A DNA stretch of 64,000 bases from Yponomeuta sedellus. Lineage: Eukaryota; Arthropoda; Insecta; Lepidoptera; Yponomeutidae. Below are positions 43,563 through 58,394 of this stretch, piece by piece. Every line of letters starts with the position of its first letter. The stretch's first letter is position 1. The stretch lies in assembly GCA_934045075.1 (NCBI GenBank), contig OW203747.1, positions 12,119,894-12,183,893 of the forward strand, in the 5' to 3' direction. The notes under the pieces are model-generated. The model was not told the DNA's origin. It ran no database searches and saw only the letters and a program-made list of their open reading frames with translations. The translations under genes were made by a program, and so were the position numbers.

Positions 43563-45520
43563 TGTTGATGCTTCTAACTTGCTTATTCTGAAGTTTCCAA
43601 ACAGAATTATTTAGGTTCAAGTCATTGATAATGACCCTAGGCTGCTTTCCCAGACTAGATTTAACAGAGATTACACATTATAATTGAAACACAAATACAA
43701 ACTGGTAATTATGGTCTTACAGGGTGGCTGTTTAACTAAACAGAACTTCACACAGAAGTTAAAAAGGCGAAAGGGTAAATAAGTTTACCTATTACACTTT
43801 CGAATAGAACCATAAAATGATGAACTATGATGTCACAGTTTATCACTGTACGTACATACCTATTTTATAACCAAGAATTTTTACGAAAACTTGTACTAAT
43901 AAAATATGAAGATATTACAAGCTAAACATATCCAACTACTATTAATGAAACTGGTTATTTACCAATCGTCATAAACAAGCATGCTAAGCAAGGTCAAAAT
44001 AGATCTAACAATCCAGCCAGGGTTGATTTCATATCACTGATTTTTAACTAATGTTTTTGTTTAGGTTATGTTATTTTCTAAACATTGACGTAGAGTTGGA
44101 AGGCCACGTCTGGGTTCAATTTGTATAGAAAGCAGGCAAAACACGTTTGGCAATATAATACAAAATGTAGGTTAATAAAATCGGTACCAACCAATTTAAT
44201 AATTTCATATCCGATCCAAATTTCGCTTATCACACCGTCGACATTGTTTTTATAAGTGATCACCGCTAATACAGCGAACTAGAGCACCCAGATCTAACCA
44301 AATTCATTGTCTTTCAGACCGAAAAACTCGGAAATTATGAATAAAATTTATTATAAAGAAATAGCTGCCTTCATATTTTTATTGACTAATGAATGAGTGA
44401 GTGAACGAATAAGGCTGAGGTAAAGAATATCGATATAGGTATTATCATTACCTATATATATATATAGGTACCGGTGATTGATTTTTTTTCGTTGTATCGA
44501 TTTTTTTTGTTGTCCTTTATCAAAATCGATATTTTGTTAACATGACACGTAGCTGAAGCAGAGGCTTAGCATCATGTTTGCGACCCAAAACATACACTGA
44601 CTAATTCTCGTCTAAAAACACATTTAAAAACCTGCCAAGTTCCTTGTCTCCACGAAATTAACGTGATTTTGATAAACAAGCAAAGAATTGCTTGACTTTT
44701 AAATTCACGGACCAAACTTGGCAAGTTTTTGGCGAATCGTGAATAGCAGAAAACCTTTTCATTTATTCATTAAAACACGATTTGTCTCAAACTGTCCTCA
44801 GAGGCTGTTTAAAAATTCTGTGGTAGTAGCTTTCCCTTTCTTAAGTGCTGAGTATTTAAACTGACTCTGAGGACTGTCTGACTGATTGAAGGAATCATGT
44901 TTATACAAAGAAGACCGTTAGCATTCTGTGTGGGTTTAGTTTTCTTCGCCTTAAATAATCAGTCCGTTAGTTGCGTTAGCTTCACTGCGTGTCTGTGACT
45001 GATCGAGTCTGAGTGCTTAGTGCGAGTTTTTTAACTACTCGATCGCGTTAACGTAAACTCATATTTCTATGGCATCGAGGAAGCGCCACCTAGCGACAAG
45101 TATGGAAATTAAAATTGCTGAGCGCGAGTTGTAATGGTTTACGTTGAGAAATGAACACGTTTACCAGACAAAACACGAATAAACTGGAGTGCGAGTTGTA
45201 CTGTGACAGCGTTTTGCCATTTCGAACGGTTAACTTACTCATACTCACTACTCAATGCTCGATTAACGCGGTAGTAAAGTTATTCGATTGGATCTGTCAA
45301 ACTCGCACTAAGCTCTCTGGTATGATTGCTTGTATTTAATTTTTATTGCGAATACCTATTTTGTCAAGATAAAGAAGTTTCTGTGAAGAAAATGTGGGTG
45401 AAACTGTGTTGGATTTCATGTCGTTATTTAAACTTGAAACTTCAATATGCTTCTTTAAGCTTAGCTTAAACTGTGAAATGTATTACGCGGCATTTGCACC
45501 ATCTGACGGTATGAGTGGTT
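43563..45520. other. Gene-free DNA upstream of the 19-finger gene
   Basis: The promoter of the zinc-finger gene is expected just 5' of 43562 (that is, at higher coordinates). AT-rich, with no repeat or exon recognised; open frames at 45151-45594 lack coding features. Confidence 0.45.
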
Positions 45521-45708
45521 ACTTTGCTATACTTTTTTTTTTTTTTAATGGTTTGATGGCAACCAATATTTCTGCCAATGTCAGGGTTGCATAAAGTAAC
45601 AGCTCAGGGAATGGTCGGTTATTTAATTAAAATTTCACTCTGTTGAGCTATTGACCTGTGGACAAACATACACAAATATATAAATACACATATCTGGTTA
45701 GCAACACA

Positions 45709-47994
45709 TCACAATTTGATTTTGTTATTAGTAAAGAAATTAGCCATAAATGTAATAAACGGTGTACGAACTAAGGTTAATAACGACTTGAAATTTATGG
45801 GCTTGGGGATATCCGGGGGAAGGAGATCGTATAAAGACGGTACTTTAGGGCAATTGAAAAACATGTGATCAACGGTGCCTTCCTCGAGTCCACACTCACA
45901 GAGGGAGTGGTCCCGCACCCTTAATTTTGCGAGATGAACCGGAGTGCTAGCGTGGCCAATTCTTAATCTGCATATCGAAGAAGTAACGCGTTTACTAGCA
46001 GTTCTAAACTTGAAGAACCAAGGCCTTCTTGGAATTGTGGGTTGAATATCTCCATAATATTTCCCGACAATTTTACGTGAACGATCCCAGGATGCTGTCC
46101 ACGAAGTCATTAAGTTTATTGTTGCCTGCGCACAAAGGTCATGGGAAAATATAGTGTTCTTTTCTACACCAGTTCTGATAGAAAGTCTCGCGGCACAATC
46201 TGCATTTTCGTTACCCGCAATATTGCTGTGACCCGGAATCCAAACCATCACTATCTCGAGCCCTTTTTGTTTACACCGGAACAGTGCCTCTTTAATCTGG
46301 AAAATGCACGGAAACTTGATTTTTGTTCTAAAAGGGTTTGCCAATAGGGCTTGTAGACAGCTTCTGGAATCGGACAGGATAACTGTCTTAAGAAGATTGT
46401 GGCCTTCCGCAAAAGCTATAGCCTCAAGAATAGCCTGTGCTTCGCCTGTAAATATTGAAGTTGAGGGTGGAAGCTTAAAACTAAGCACAATTTTGCTGCT
46501 CGGGAACCACACCGCCGAGCCAACTGGGTCATTATCTGATAGCTTAGAAGCGTCTGTGTAGAAAATAGCAAAATTTTTCCAATTTTTATCAATCTGTCTC
46601 TTAAGTTCCATATTGGCGGATGGCGAATCCTTTTCTATACCAATGTCTAGAACCACATTAGGTTTAAATATAATAGCCTCGTACTGAAGGGAGAACAATG
46701 GGTTTAGATAGGTCTGAAAAATGGAACAGGGTAGTGCCGTAAACCGCCTAAGGCTCATGAGAATCCTAGGTGGGTCCTTATGTGTCCAATTGTAGGATGA
46801 TGAGATTTTATCTGATAAGAGACGAAGCTTATCTATAAGAGGGTGGTTAGCGGACTGCAACACCTTAGCCACATATCTGTCTGAGAGCATTTGTCTACGA
46901 AGTTGTAATGGAGGTTCAGAACATTCAACCTGAAGGGCATTGATAGGAGACGATATTATCACTCTACTCAAGTGTGGAATTCCTGTCATCCTACAGTCCA
47001 GAGTCACGCCTAAGAATTTAACTTCCTCATGGATAGGGACGGTCTCTCCATTGCATGATACTGTGACGGCGGGGATATTACGTTTACGTGTGAACACCAC
47101 TACGCTGCTTTTCGGAATCGACAGAGTCAGACCATGAGTAAAGAGCCAATCCGAAAGGTAAAACATGGCAGAATTCAATCTGGAGTTAGCAATGTTTGGA
47201 TCAGCCACAGAAATGTACAAAGCTAGGTCATCGGCGTATTGCAGTACAGAACAAAATGAGTTGACAGAGAGCTCCAGATCAGAAGTGTATATGCTGTACA
47301 GTAAAGGACTCAAAACTGAACCTTGAGGGAGACCCTTCCAGATGTTCCTGGGCTCAAGATAATCTTCTGATGTACGAACAACTACGGACCTACACATTAA
47401 CAGGTTCGTAATTAAATGGACTATCCTCGTGGGGATACTCAGCTGTAGCATTTTCTGCCTGAGTAGAGGAAGTAACACGTTGTCGTACGCCGAGGAGATA
47501 TCGAGGAAAACACCGACAAGATAGTTGTTGTCAGAGAAGGCCAAGCGGATATCTGTTATAAGGACGCTTAAACTATCCATCGTACCTGAACCTTTTCTGA
47601 AACCAAATTGGCTTCGTGCTAAAATACTCTTGTTTTCAAGAAACCATTCCAGCCTATTTTTAATGAGGTGTTCCATAATTTTTGCCAAGCATGATGATAA
47701 GGCTATGGGCCTATAATTTTCCGGATCACCACTCTGCTTTCCTGGTTTCAAAATAGGGATTATTATTTGCGAGCGCCATTCGTCTGGCGGTAAACCCGTT
47801 AAAAACACTTTGTTAGCCAGTTTCAGAAAAAGATCCCTAACCTGTGTACCACCATTTGTAACAAATGAGTATGTATACCATCGGCTCCAGGTGAAGAATC
47901 TTTTAGCCCCTTCAGCGCTAGGTCTAACTCTTCGGAGGAAAATGGGTCGTCGAGAGGACTTGAGGTATTTGGCGAAGTCGAGTTGAGAATGCAC
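45709..47994 (-). pseudogene. LINE ORF2, 3' part: reverse transcriptase and RNase H
   Basis: Real homology begins only about 40 residues into this frame. The reverse transcriptase has the conserved blocks (NYRPIALSS, FGFRKGSGTMDSL, FLDISSAYDNV, LPQGSVLSPLLYSIY) and the catalytic YADDLAL. RNase H follows, with FYTDASKLS, GEAQAILEAI, LSDSRS and WIPGHSNIAGNENAD, covering the D-E-D-H/D active residues, then a cysteine/histidine C-terminal motif (CECGLEEGTVDHMFFNC). A one-base frame change near 47870 separates it from the endonuclease part, so this copy cannot make a single ORF2 protein by normal translation. Confidence 0.9.
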
Positions 47995-49205
47995 TCGTGA
48001 AGCGAGGGGACAGAATCAGGGGCCAGTTTTCGGGCGAACTGCATGTACCAATCAGAGACAACATTGGATGTGGGATTGCTACTGGCGTAAGCACCGCGAA
48101 ATCTTTTTATGCTAGTCCATACAAGTGTCGAATGTGTGTCGGGAGAGAGGTTTTCACAAAATTTAGACCAGGATTCAGACTTCTTTTGTGCTAGCAATCT
48201 TTTTGTTTCTGCGTCGCACCGCTGATATGTTATAAAATTCGCAGGAGTCATCTGACGAGTGTAATTTTGCTCAGCCTGTTTCCTATTTTTAATAGCCTCC
48301 GAACAGTCTGAATCCCACCACGGTGGAGCTCGTAGCCTATTCCCCTTTATTTTCTTTTTTTTAAAAGATAACTCGGCAGCTGATTGAATGGAGTTCTTTA
48401 AGAGGGTGTAAATATCCCTGACCTCCTCTTGGACATTCGAAGAGGAGATTACCATATCTAAGCACTCAGAAAACTTACTCCAGTCTGCATTGTTTAAAAC
48501 ATACTTGAGTAGGGGAGGTGGGGATTTCCTGGCTAACGTTTCCCTACCCATAACTTCCAGCAGGATAGGGAAATGATCACTACCCCGGGAATCAGGTAAG
48601 ACCTGCCAGTTTATAGTTGATGCTAAGGAGCTGGATACTAAGGACAAGTCGACCGCAGATTTGGGATTTTGAGTGGGGTAAACTCTTCGTGTTGGAGAGC
48701 CATCATTTAAGATGCAAAGGTTGAGTTCATCACAAAGATCTAACAAAAGGGAGCTAAAACCATCACACTTATGTGAACCCCAAATAGTATTATGACTATT
48801 AAAATCTCCTAGTAGCACTAAGGGGCCTGGTACAGAAGAGAGAAGAGTTCTGAGCTCTGAGTAAGCAGATTGAGTGGGATGAGGGATATAAATAGACACA
48901 AAAGAAAAATTAAATGCTCTAACAGCAACTATATTAAGTAAATCTGAGTGACTAGGAAGAGGAATCAAAGAAAAACTAATTAGACGACTACACAATAACA
49001 CAGAACCAGCGTATCCATCAATTCTATCATCCCGCAGACATGAGTAGCCTGAAACTCTAAAATGAGACCCAGGCCGCAACCACATCTCCTGGACAGCTAG
49101 AATTGATAGACAATTCTGATTTATCAGGTCTATGAGTTCATTCTTCTTAAATCTAACACTCCTGCAATTCCATTGTATTATCTTCAGGTTGGATGTACTT
49201 GCCAT
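47823..49205 (-). pseudogene. LINE ORF2, 5' part: apurinic-like endonuclease
   Basis: Starts at ATG 49205. It has the endonuclease motifs IIQWNCRS, LAVQEMW, LLGDFNSHNTIWG and the C-terminal GSDHFPI, the exonuclease/endonuclease/phosphatase fold that nicks target DNA. The linker ends in SSPGADGI, which normally leads directly into the reverse transcriptase; the frame is then lost near 47870 and stops at 47823. Confidence 0.9.
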
Positions 49206-49315
49206 TTTCAGGAACTAGTTGTGCAAGTATTTGTTTCACGTTGTACGGTAGTTCGATGCCTTCAATACGGGAACAAATGTTGACCAAACATGAGGCCAAC
49301 AGCTCAAGCAAGTTA

Positions 49316-50629
49316 TCATTGGGGGTGATGGGGATAGCTCGAGGGGAGTTTTCCGAAATGGGTTGGTGTGAACAGGCACAACCATTTTTTTTGTTGCGAG
49401 GGGGGAACCCTTATAATGTCAGAGTAAGCCACCCTATCGTACCCTTGTGATGATGCTGGAGATTTGACCTTGACTGGTGTGAACACAGTTTTCCTATAAG
49501 AGGAGAGTTGAGTTGAGGGCACATTTTTATGTGGAGTATGCTGTGGGGAGATTAGTTGAGAGTTAGTAGCAGCTGTTCGAGCGACATCAGCATATGGGCG
49601 GCGGACATTAGGAAAGCGAGCTGAAGCTTCATGGTAAGACACATTTTCCTGAGACATGGTGATTTTTATCATCTTTTGTATTGAAAACTCTGGGCATGAT
49701 TTATCAGTAGCCATGTGGAAACCGGAGCAAAACAAACATGTTGCCTCTGTAGTGTTACATGAATCACCAGGATGAGATTGGCCGCATTTAAAGCATCTGG
49801 GCTTCGAACGACATTGTGCTTTAATGTGGCCGAAGTGACAGCAATTGTTGCATTGAATTGTGGGCAGGATATAAGTTTCCACGGGCAGGGAAGTGTAATA
49901 ACACCTAATGTGACTAGGCAGAGTCTGTCCTGAGAATGTAAGGACTACTGTTTGAGTGGGTACCCAGAGGGGAGAGTCGCCAGAGCGCAAAACTTTTCTA
50001 TTAAAACGTCTCGCCTTAATAAATACTGTTTGGACTCCAGGCACAGTAGTGGCCTCAACAAACTCCTCCATGGAGTAGTCGACTGGCACATTGCGGACAA
50101 TGCCCATGCGAGTCACTGCATGGGAGGGGATGGTTGCAGCATATTTGTTTGTAGTAATGATAGGATCAGCAACAAATGTATTAGCTGCATGAGCAGACTT
50201 GAATTCAACTGCAATACGGTTTCTCCCTGTGCTCTTGACCTCCTTGACACCCTCAAAGTGGTTTTTAGACAAAAATTGGCCAAACTTAACAGCTCTGATG
50301 GAAGTACCAGATGCAGGATCAGCCTCCTGCCTGTGGATGTGGACAATAAAGGGAGGCGCGTCGTGGTCATTATATTGTTTTTTATCATAATCGGGACTTA
50401 TGTAAACGGATTGCACCGAAGGCGCAGCAGAGTCCGGGTCCGTGATCAATTTTTTAGGGACGTTCGCAATGTGATTCGGTCCTGAGGCTGAACCAGCCCG
50501 TTTTCGCGAGGGGGTTTGGAATTCATCCTGAGTCAAAAGGGGTGGAGATAGTTCCATGTCGCCAGACCGGTCATCTGGTGGGACGTCCGGCGGATCGGGC
50601 GGATCCTTCCCCATTTCCTTCCTAACCAA
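49316..50629 (-). CDS. LINE ORF1, gag-like RNA-binding protein
   Basis: 437 codons from ATG 50629. An acidic Pro-rich N-terminus is followed by an RRM-like central region, then three zinc knuckles (CNNCCHFGHIKAQC, CFKCGQSHPGDSC, CLFCSGFHMATDKSC), i.e. CX2CX4HX4C, CX2CX3HX4C and CX2CX3HX6C, the set typical of I/Jockey-group ORF1. After an eight-A run (49385-49392) another frame continues with coding-like sequence to 49153, overlapping the start of ORF2 by about 53 bases, so the stop at 49316 probably reflects a frame break at that run. Confidence 0.85.
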   Translation of the reverse strand: MVRKEMGKDPPDPPDVPPDDRSGDMELSPPLLTQDEFQTPSRKRAGSASGPNHIANVPKKLITDPDSAAPSVQSVYISPDYDKKQYNDHDAPPFIVHIHRQEADPASGTSIRAVKFGQFLSKNHFEGVKEVKSTGRNRIAVEFKSAHAANTFVADPIITTNKYAATIPSHAVTRMGIVRNVPVDYSMEEFVEATTVPGVQTVFIKARRFNRKVLRSGDSPLWVPTQTVVLTFSGQTLPSHIRCYYTSLPVETYILPTIQCNNCCHFGHIKAQCRSKPRCFKCGQSHPGDSCNTTEATCLFCSGFHMATDKSCPEFSIQKMIKITMSQENVSYHEASARFPNVRRPYADVARTAATNSQLISPQHTPHKNVPSTQLSSYRKTVFTPVKVKSPASSQGYDRVAYSDIIRVPPSQQKKWLCLFTPTHFGKLPSSYPHHPQ

Positions 50630-50833
50630 GAATTTTTATGTTTACAACCACTTACCAAGTATTTGTACACGTATCAACAAAACAAACACTTAACAGATCA
50701 TGCAGATCACCATAAACAGTACAACAGAGCAAGAAAAACAATAGATTCACTCGAAATTCGAGGAAGAAAGCCAAATTCCACTTAAAAGCGTGTGACTATT
50801 CTCACCCGTCCAAAGCGAACTTTGCTATACTTT

Positions 50834-51380
50834 ATAAACTATTAAATACTTTGAATGACATTTCACGTCAAAACATTTCCAATCTTATTAAAAAAAACTT
50901 TTATTGTGATTCCAAGAGGTGCTACTTTTTCAAATTGAATTGAAATAAAATATAATTTGAAAAATATCGATAAGATATATTTCAATTTGCACTTCCCTAA
51001 AATAATCAATCTACGGAATGAAAGAGCGATTTCATTGCCCCACTGACTGTGGCAGTGTGACCATAGTAAAATTACGAATCCTGCCATTCATAGTTCCGTA
51101 TAAAACAATATAAATAGATTTTAAAATCAACGGTTGTAAATGAAGATCCTCTATGATATTCAACATTTCTTTCAAAGAACTAGGGCTTCTGTAAAATAAT
51201 AACATGGATTTATGGAATCATATATTTGGGTATTACATGGGTTGTACCTAGTGTACCACAAAGACAGCTATTGAGGTGTTGATCAATAAGATTAAAATTT
51301 CCCCGATGAAAGGAATGTATGGACCAAAAACCCGGAATTGATTATTTTATATAGGTTATGGTAAAGCAACCATAGTATAT
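50834..51380. other. AT-rich gene-free DNA
   Basis: Begins with the right target-site duplication of the LINE; nothing else was recognised. Confidence 0.45.
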
Positions 51381-51384
51381 CCTT

Positions 51385-51905
51385 ATACTATTTTTATTTT
51401 TAATGCACTAACCCGTGCTAAGGACAATTTTTAAAAACCTATTAAGAAGCTAAAAATTCCACCCATGGCGGGGTTCCCCGCGACCTCAGGCTCATTAGCT
51501 CAGTTGGATAGAGCGCTGGCACGGATAGCCAGAGGTCGCGGGTTCGAATCCCAGCATGGGTGGAATTTTTAGCCTCTAAATAGGTTTTTAAAAACTGTCT
51601 TTAGCACGGGTTATTGAATTAAAAATAAAAATAGTATAATCATGTGGGTACAGCGATATCATTCCGATGTAAAAACCTAACTGCAAAGTAGGTAGTCGGG
51701 GCTGTAAGTGATGCAATCTACTTCAGCCAGATGTCGCTGCCTGTACGTAATACAGAGAATAGTGTAAAGAGGTTCGAAATTTCATTGATGCCGGTGGGTC
51801 GCCCATTAGCTCAGTTGGATAGAGCGCTGGCACGGATAGCCAGAGGTCGCGGGTTCAAATCCCGGCATAGGTGGAATTTTTAGCATCTAAATAGGTTTTC
51901 AAAAA
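51385..51905. mobile_element. SINE family A cluster: inverted pair plus a direct copy
   Basis: A reverse tail (51385-51480) faces a forward unit (51488-51650; TTAGCTCAGTTGGATAGAGC, GGGTTCGAATCCC). A second forward unit with its full 5' body (AAAACCTAACTGCAAAGTAG ... GTACGTAATACAGAGAATAG) follows at 51650-51905. Confidence 0.85.
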
Positions 51906-52930
51906 CATGGTATATCCTACTTAGCTATTTTGGACGAATCTTAAGCAAACGGTAGACGAAACGCGTCGACTTTGTCGCGTGACGACGATGAATTTCTCAA
52001 AAAAATCAGTAAAATGGGACGCAACGCCTGCTGTCAGCGGTGCCGGTGGAGAAAATTTGTACTTATTCGCGGAGAAATTAATTAAAATTGGTTTTATACT
52101 TTCAAACCATGCCAATACCTTTTTTCCAATAATTATCTGAGTGGTGTTTTAAAGGGAAGAACTCTCTTCATCATGCCATAAAAAAAACTAGTATAATAAA
52201 CTCAATAAAGGCTATGTTTATAACAACCATAACATTTTTGATTTTAAGACTTCACTATTTCACTCCTAGGTTCACCTAGGAGTGAAATAGTGAAGTCCAA
52301 ATTGTTTAATTTTTATGTGGTTAGACTTCAGTCAATTTGGATAGCGAGTGATCATAGGGTATGTACATGCATTGTAATAGTAAAATTTATTGATTGAAAC
52401 AGAACCCGGCTTGCCTTTCGGCCCACAAAAAAAAACTCTAAGCAGACCTCAGATTAAATCTGAAGCCTTTGTTTTGTAAAATAGAGTAAACCATTATTGT
52501 TGTGTTCCGTAATAGAAAATGGAAGTATGAATTTGTGATTTTTTCATGTTATTAGTACCAAACAGTTTTTTTTTTTTGTTTTTGCTGCCATTATTGATTT
52601 TCATTTAATTACCTGTATTTGTCATAAGTGTTATATGCAGGTTTTCGCAAATTATTCCATAATCAAAGTAGAAATAATCAATGGGACATACTTTAGTACT
52701 TTTATTACATAATATTTATGCATTTATAGAAAGTATTTTTAAAGAAACCATTGAATTATACTTATTATTCATGTAAACCTTTGAAGTACATAATGCACTG
52801 AGGATAACCAAATCTAAAGCCAAAAAGGCAGGAAACTCCCACCACATATGGCCACACAGTAAAACTTAGTAAAAGAATGAACGATTGGTCTGTCTCTGTA
52901 CTAGGTGTTCTGTGCTGTACTGTACTCTCA
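51906..52930. other. AT-rich gene-free DNA with one hairpin
   Basis: No exon was recognised; the perfect hairpin at 52248-52297 is the only structure that stands out. Confidence 0.5.
52248..52297. repeat. Perfect hairpin, 23-bp arms and 4-base loop
   Basis: GACTTCACTATTTCACTCCT (plus AGG) is followed by loop TTCA and its exact complement. It is either a very young MITE-like palindrome or a small-RNA-like hairpin; no flanking evidence decides. Confidence 0.85.
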
Positions 52931-52933
52931 GAA

Positions 52934-53749
52934 CAGCGTTGCCAGATGTACGATTTAAATCGTATTCGTACGATTTTTTACATTCATTTTGCATGTACGA
53001 TCAAGGGGCAGAAATCGTACGTAAACATACGAGTTTTTTAGATTTCGTTCAAACAAAGTACTAATACCAACGTATCACGTCACTGTTTATTCTTTTATTT
53101 CGATTTCTACCCCGTATTATGTCCCCACTGCTGGGGCACGGGTCTCTTCCTTGCGTTGCAGGAAAGTTAGGCCATACTCCACCACGGGGGCCAAGTCCGG
53201 GTTGGTGGAGGTTTGTAAGACGGTGGCGGACATTATTGTCAGAAGTTATCAAGCCGCCCAAAAGGCCTCTGACATGGCTTAACGACTGCCATTACATGAC
53301 AGCCTCCACGGCTTAACGTGCGTTGCGAAGCACGGAAACGCTCGGAAAAATGCCACTAGCGGTAGTAACGGGACGGTCACCCATCCCGCACCTAACCGCG
53401 CCTGTTGTTGCTTAACTCGAGTGATTGATTTCTATCACTCGGTTCGACTAGGCCACGAGCGCGTCGTGGTCATTCTATTACTTACTAAGTACCAACCCAC
53501 CGTCACTAGTTAGTTCTTTTGGCAAAACAATATATTAAGCGCTATGGGTGTTGTGTGGAGAAATGCTAAATAATATGAACAGTAAAACCCTTTACGGGGA
53601 TAAATAAAAACGTAAAAATTGTAGTAAAACAAAGTAATAAAACAAAGATTTTGAAAACGTACTATTTTTTTTTTAGCAGCCTTCTTAGGGAATACGACTT
53701 TTTATTTACCCATCGTACGATTGTTCATTAAAAACGTCTGGCAACACTG
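52934..53749. mobile_element. hAT-like MITE with a nested family D repeat
   Basis: Terminal inverted repeats CAGCGTTGCCAGATGT and, read in reverse from the right, CAGTGTTGCCAGACGT. The flanks TCTCAGAA (52926-52933) and TCTCCGAA (53750-53757) match at 7 of 8, which fits an 8-bp target duplication. ACGATT/AATCGT motifs recur near both ends. A family D copy occupies 53113-53465 inside it. There is no transposase. Confidence 0.7.
53113..53465 (+). repeat. Repeat family D, near full length, nested
   Basis: CGTATTATGTCCCCACTGCT ... CACCACGGGGGCCAAGTCCG ... TGGCTTAACGACTGCCATTA ... TTCGACTAGGCCACGAGCGC. Confidence 0.8.
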
Positions 53750-53783
53750 TCTCCGAATAAGGACTAGAGCTTTAGTCCTTCTG

Positions 53784-54285
53784 TAGGAGTGGGACGTCAT
53801 CCGATTTTTCGACGACGAAACGCAACCGTTTTTTCTGGAACGAAAACAGGTCCTCGAAACGGTCCTCGTTCGCAACTGGTTTCATTGTATGCGAACGAGC
53901 AAAGCGCAGAGGACGGTCAAACGAGTGCGAACGAGACGAAATCACGAAACATAAAAAAAATAAGTTGTTTTACACGATATTCGACTGTATAATCATAGAC
54001 ATAAAGATTACTTTATTGTATCACAGACCAAAACGAACGGAACGAGCAAGGAGCCGACGACGACGTCGCAATGATCTCATTACGTTCTAGGCTCTATTAA
54101 TATAGCATTAAAGGACATATCCGCGTCAAACAATCTAAGGACTGGTCTCGCGACGAACAAACGCTGGCACTGCTTTAGAGTCGCTCAGTCGCTGGCACTG
54201 CTTTAGAATGAAACGTAAAACGGTCCTATCGTCGCGGAACAAAACGGTCTTATAAAACGGTTCGTCTTTGCAACGATCACGCCTA
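53784..54285. mobile_element. Non-autonomous hAT-type element, copy 2
   Basis: Nearly identical to 19431-19927: starts TAGGAGTGGGACGTCATCCG and ends TTTGCAACGATCACGCCTA. It is flanked by a perfect 8-bp duplication TCCTTCTG at 53776-53783 and 54286-54293. At 502 bp it has no transposase, and lies about 175 bp upstream of the ferredoxin start codon. Confidence 0.88.
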
Positions 54286-54293
54286 TCCTTCTG

Positions 54294-54460
54294 AGACTGT
54301 GAGACGTGAGACTGTACTGAAATGTGAATGTGGGGATTTGTGATGTGGAATGAATGAAAGTTGTGAAAAATTATTAATCTGTGTTTATAACCAAACTAAT
54401 GTTAACTACATTTGCGGAATTACGGTTTTCATGATACTTAATTTATAAAATAATAGCAAT
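54294..54460 (+). promoter_or_regulatory. Proximal upstream region of ferredoxin 2
   Basis: Short AT-rich stretch between the hAT element's target duplication and the ATG at 54461; the transcription start is probably here or inside the element. No core motif could be fixed with confidence. Confidence 0.35.
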
Positions 54461-57607
<3,147 letters not shown>

Positions 57608-58394
57608 GACATTCAGTTTATTTTGTTCAGTGATCCATGGATATAATATCACTTTTCGTTCCACGCTTTAAGTTATGTTTTGTGTATGAAATGAGTTACT
57701 ATGAGTCACTGACTTAAAAAAGTAATTGTTGATAAGTACTGAAAGCTTTTAAAAAGCTCTTGCAATATTCTCTGTTGTAAATATGAATTGTTGTGTTTTA
57801 TGAATAAATAAAAAAATATTAGTGTATCACTTCACCTTGGGTAGGGATTAAGTAGTATATAGCTATGGATAGATTTAATTAATTCACCTTCCTTGCAATC
57901 TGACGTAAGACTATTTGGAAAACTTCTTGGAAGTGTTGTTGAGGGTGTGGATTTTTGGACACAGAGTTGGTAATTTGAAATGGGGCATGTTTGAACAGTT
58001 TTTTGTAAATGTAGGTTTATTTACTGCCCCATCTCAAATTATCAACATGTATTTTTCGGTCATAGGTTGCTGTTCTGTTGGACTATTATTGTAGATATAA
58101 TCTGGAATAAAAGAATTTAACAAAATAATTTTAGTATTATTTATTTCTTAAATTCAGACAGCTTTTTCTTTTATATCTTACAAGCTAAAATTTTAATATT
58201 TTTGTCACATCCCCAGCTCATGTTATTCATGAAAAATTATACAGAACAATGGGTTTTCAATGTTTATATATATTTTTTACATTGCTTCCCCTTGCGTTGA
58301 AAATATAAGAAAACAGAATGTTTTGTGTAATGCTTTTTAGCAGGAGATGCGACTTTACTTGATACGGATCCACAGTGTAAAAAAGTATACATAT
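57608..58394. other. 3' UTRs of two convergent genes
   Basis: Ferredoxin 2 (+) and the seven-finger gene (-) end toward each other here. AATAAA near 57803 serves ferredoxin; for the minus-strand gene the nearest candidate signals are AT-rich and not certain. Confidence 0.5.

Larger units (their letters stand above)
45536..50818 (-). mobile_element. Full-length non-LTR retrotransposon (LINE, I/Jockey group)
   Basis: A 5.28-kb element on the minus strand flanked by a perfect 15-bp target duplication (ACTTTGCTATACTTT) at 45521-45535 and 50819-50833. Its 3' end is a poly(A) run (T run at 45536-45546). ORF1 is a gag-like protein with three CCHC knuckles; ORF2 has endonuclease, reverse transcriptase and RNase H in that order. 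An RNase H domain with this ORF1 type fits the I clade. The intact duplication suggests a recent insertion. Frame breaks occur in ORF1 (A8 run at 49385-49392) and ORF2 (about 47870). Confidence 0.93.
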
